Positions 7,246 to 7,710 of a DNA stretch of 7,710 nucleotides are shown piece after piece. This stretch comes from Oscillospiraceae bacterium (GTDB lineage Bacteria > Bacillota > Clostridia > Oscillospirales > Oscillospiraceae): positions 1 through 7,710 of the forward strand of contig JAISKY010000056.1 in assembly GCA_031260745.1 (NCBI GenBank), written 5' to 3'. Below the pieces are notes generated by a model. That model was not told the origin of the DNA and did no database searches. It was given only the letters and a program-made list of their open reading frames with translations. Positions within the stretch are counted from its first letter, which is position 1. Each line of letters opens with the position of its first letter. Position numbers and translations under genes: made by a program.

Positions 7246-7271
7246 ACAGGGACGCTATATTGCGTCCCTGT
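7246..7271. repeat. Perfect 10-bp inverted repeat, ACAGGGACGC / GCGTCCCTGT
   Basis: Ten fully complementary bases (7246-7255 and 7262-7271) flank the loop TATATT. It could fold as a terminator-like hairpin just after the broken activase. On the plus strand it is followed by CAGACTGTC with no U-tract; on the minus strand by TTATT, a weak one. A terminator that lost its tail, a rightmost boundary of inserted DNA, or a protein-binding site are all possible. Confidence 0.6.
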
Positions 7272-7440
7272 CAGACTGTCAAGTAACTCTAAACGAAATC
7301 GAATATCTCTCCAAATAGCTAATTGATAAATGTTTACAGGCAATGGAGGCGTTTAGTGATTTTCAAAGCAAGCTTCAAACAAGCCCCATTTGAAAAACGA
7401 ATGATATAGTACATATAGCATACTGCAAAGATTTTCCCTC

Positions 7441-7469
7441 TTTACAATCGGGTTAAAATGTGATATAAT
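7441..7469 (+). promoter_or_regulatory. Extended -10 promoter of the tRNA-Arg gene
   Basis: TTTACA (7441-7446), a 17-base spacer and a perfect TATAAT (7464-7469), preceded by the TGn extension (7461-7463), form a very strong sigma-A promoter. Transcription would start about five bases before the tRNA, leaving almost no leader. Confidence 0.85.
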
Positions 7470-7480
7470 AATAAAAATAT

Positions 7481-7557
7481 GCGTCTGTAGCTCAGTTGGA
7501 TAGAGTGACGGCCTCCGAAGCCGTAGGTCGCTGGTTCGAGCCCAGTCAGACGCGCCA
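7481..7557 (+). tRNA. tRNA-Arg (anticodon CCG, reads CGG)
   Basis: The sequence folds into a complete cloverleaf. The acceptor stem GCGTCTG pairs with CAGACGC, followed by discriminator G and an encoded CCA (7555-7557). The D-arm is GCTC-AGTTGGATA-GAGT. The anticodon stem ACGGC/GCCGT encloses CTCCGAA, giving anticodon CCG, and the T-arm loop is TTCGAGC. The total is 77 bases including CCA. It has its own strong promoter and terminator, so it is a single-gene transcription unit. All invariant positions I checked are normal. Confidence 0.95.
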
Positions 7558-7588
7558 AGGTTTTAGCCTAATATGGATATTATGGCTG

Positions 7589-7626
7589 TGAAGCCAATAA
7601 AAATCGGGGTTTGTTGGCTTCATTTT
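7589..7626 (+). terminator. Intrinsic terminator of the tRNA-Arg gene
   Basis: TGAAGCCAATAAA (7589-7601) pairs with TTTGTTGGCTTCA (7610-7622): nine perfect pairs, one wobble and three A-T pairs around an eight-base loop, followed directly by TTTT (7623-7626). It lies 31 bases after the tRNA's CCA. A smaller alternative hairpin, TGGCT-GTGA-AGCCA (7583-7596), shares its left arm, probably by chance. Confidence 0.85.
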
Positions 7627-7710
7627 CTATATTAAAATAGGAATGCAGCAAAAAAAAGATAAAAGTGTAGCGGCAGACGGGAGCAGCAAGAGGGAGTAAT
7701 AGGGATAGAA

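Larger units (their letters stand above)
7231..7480. other. Stretch without recognisable gene between broken activase and tRNA
   Basis: These 250 bases are visibly more AT-rich than the genes to the left and hold no reading frame with a ribosome binding site. The frame beginning near 7103 stays open to 7318 and, after one stop, gives a coding-like run (DKCLQAMEAFSDFQSKLQ), but I recognise no family. The stretch contains the inverted repeat at 7246-7271 and, at its right end, the tRNA promoter. It may be remnant DNA left by an insertion or deletion that removed the rest of the activase; this is inference. Confidence 0.4.

Noticed and set aside
7065..7318. Two overlapping plus-strand frames (7065-7286 and 7103-7318) across the end of the activase
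   Set aside because: Up to about 7180 they are out-of-frame readings of the activase; after it they show no recognisable family and do not restore the missing activase motifs.
7643..7699. An 18-codon reading frame starting MQQKKDKSV after the tRNA terminator
   Set aside because: There is no good ribosome binding site or promoter, it is very short and low in complexity, and no family is recognised.
1..7710. CRISPR array or tandem repeat
   Set aside because: I saw no regularly spaced direct repeats of 20 bases or more on either strand.

Overview
The window looks like chromosomal DNA of an anaerobic bacterium of the Bacillota (Clostridia-like), with phage-related material at its left edge. The evidence is a glycyl radical enzyme, which is oxygen-sensitive, a large lipoprotein solute-binding protein of the LplA kind, strong AGGAGG ribosome binding sites, and near-consensus sigma-A promoters with 17-base spacers. 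I cannot name the genus.

Layout. On the minus strand, 1-902 holds the first 300 codons of a gene running off the left edge. It encodes a formylglycine-generating-enzyme-like (SUMF1/C-type-lectin-fold) protein of the kind found in phages and as targets of diversity-generating retroelements. A hairpin terminator at 953-982 separates it from 999-2897 (minus), a lipoprotein that binds a solute for an ABC importer and starts at TTG. The 340-base region 2898-3237 holds two divergent promoters. To its right, on the plus strand, are a URO-D-superfamily protein that is not HemE and resembles Zn-dependent methyltransferases (3238-4326), a glycyl radical enzyme with Cys475-X-Glu477 and Gly810 (4385-6889), and a 4-base-overlapping activase reading frame that breaks off after about 100 residues (6886-7230). 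The 250 bases after the activase have no recognisable gene and carry a perfect 10-bp inverted repeat. A tRNA-Arg(CCG) with its own promoter and terminator (7441-7626) follows, and the last 84 bases show nothing convincing.

How the genes may work together. The URO-D protein, the glycyl radical enzyme and the activase look like one transcription unit. It reads from the promoter at 3177-3205 and has a palindrome in the first gap and a GTGA overlap in the second. The enzyme has the GCVEP active-site signature shared by eliminases (diol dehydratases, choline lyase, hydroxyproline dehydratase, sulfonate lyases) and arylacetate decarboxylases, not the Cys-Cys of pyruvate formate-lyase. Its substrate cannot be assigned from sequence alone. 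The pairing of this enzyme with a Zn-methyltransferase-like URO-D protein is the most interesting metabolic feature of the window. The divergent solute-binding protein may supply the substrate, but no permease or ATPase is present. The activase lacks its second ferredoxin-type cluster and most of the radical SAM barrel, so the system as seen here is either decaying or activated by an enzyme encoded elsewhere.
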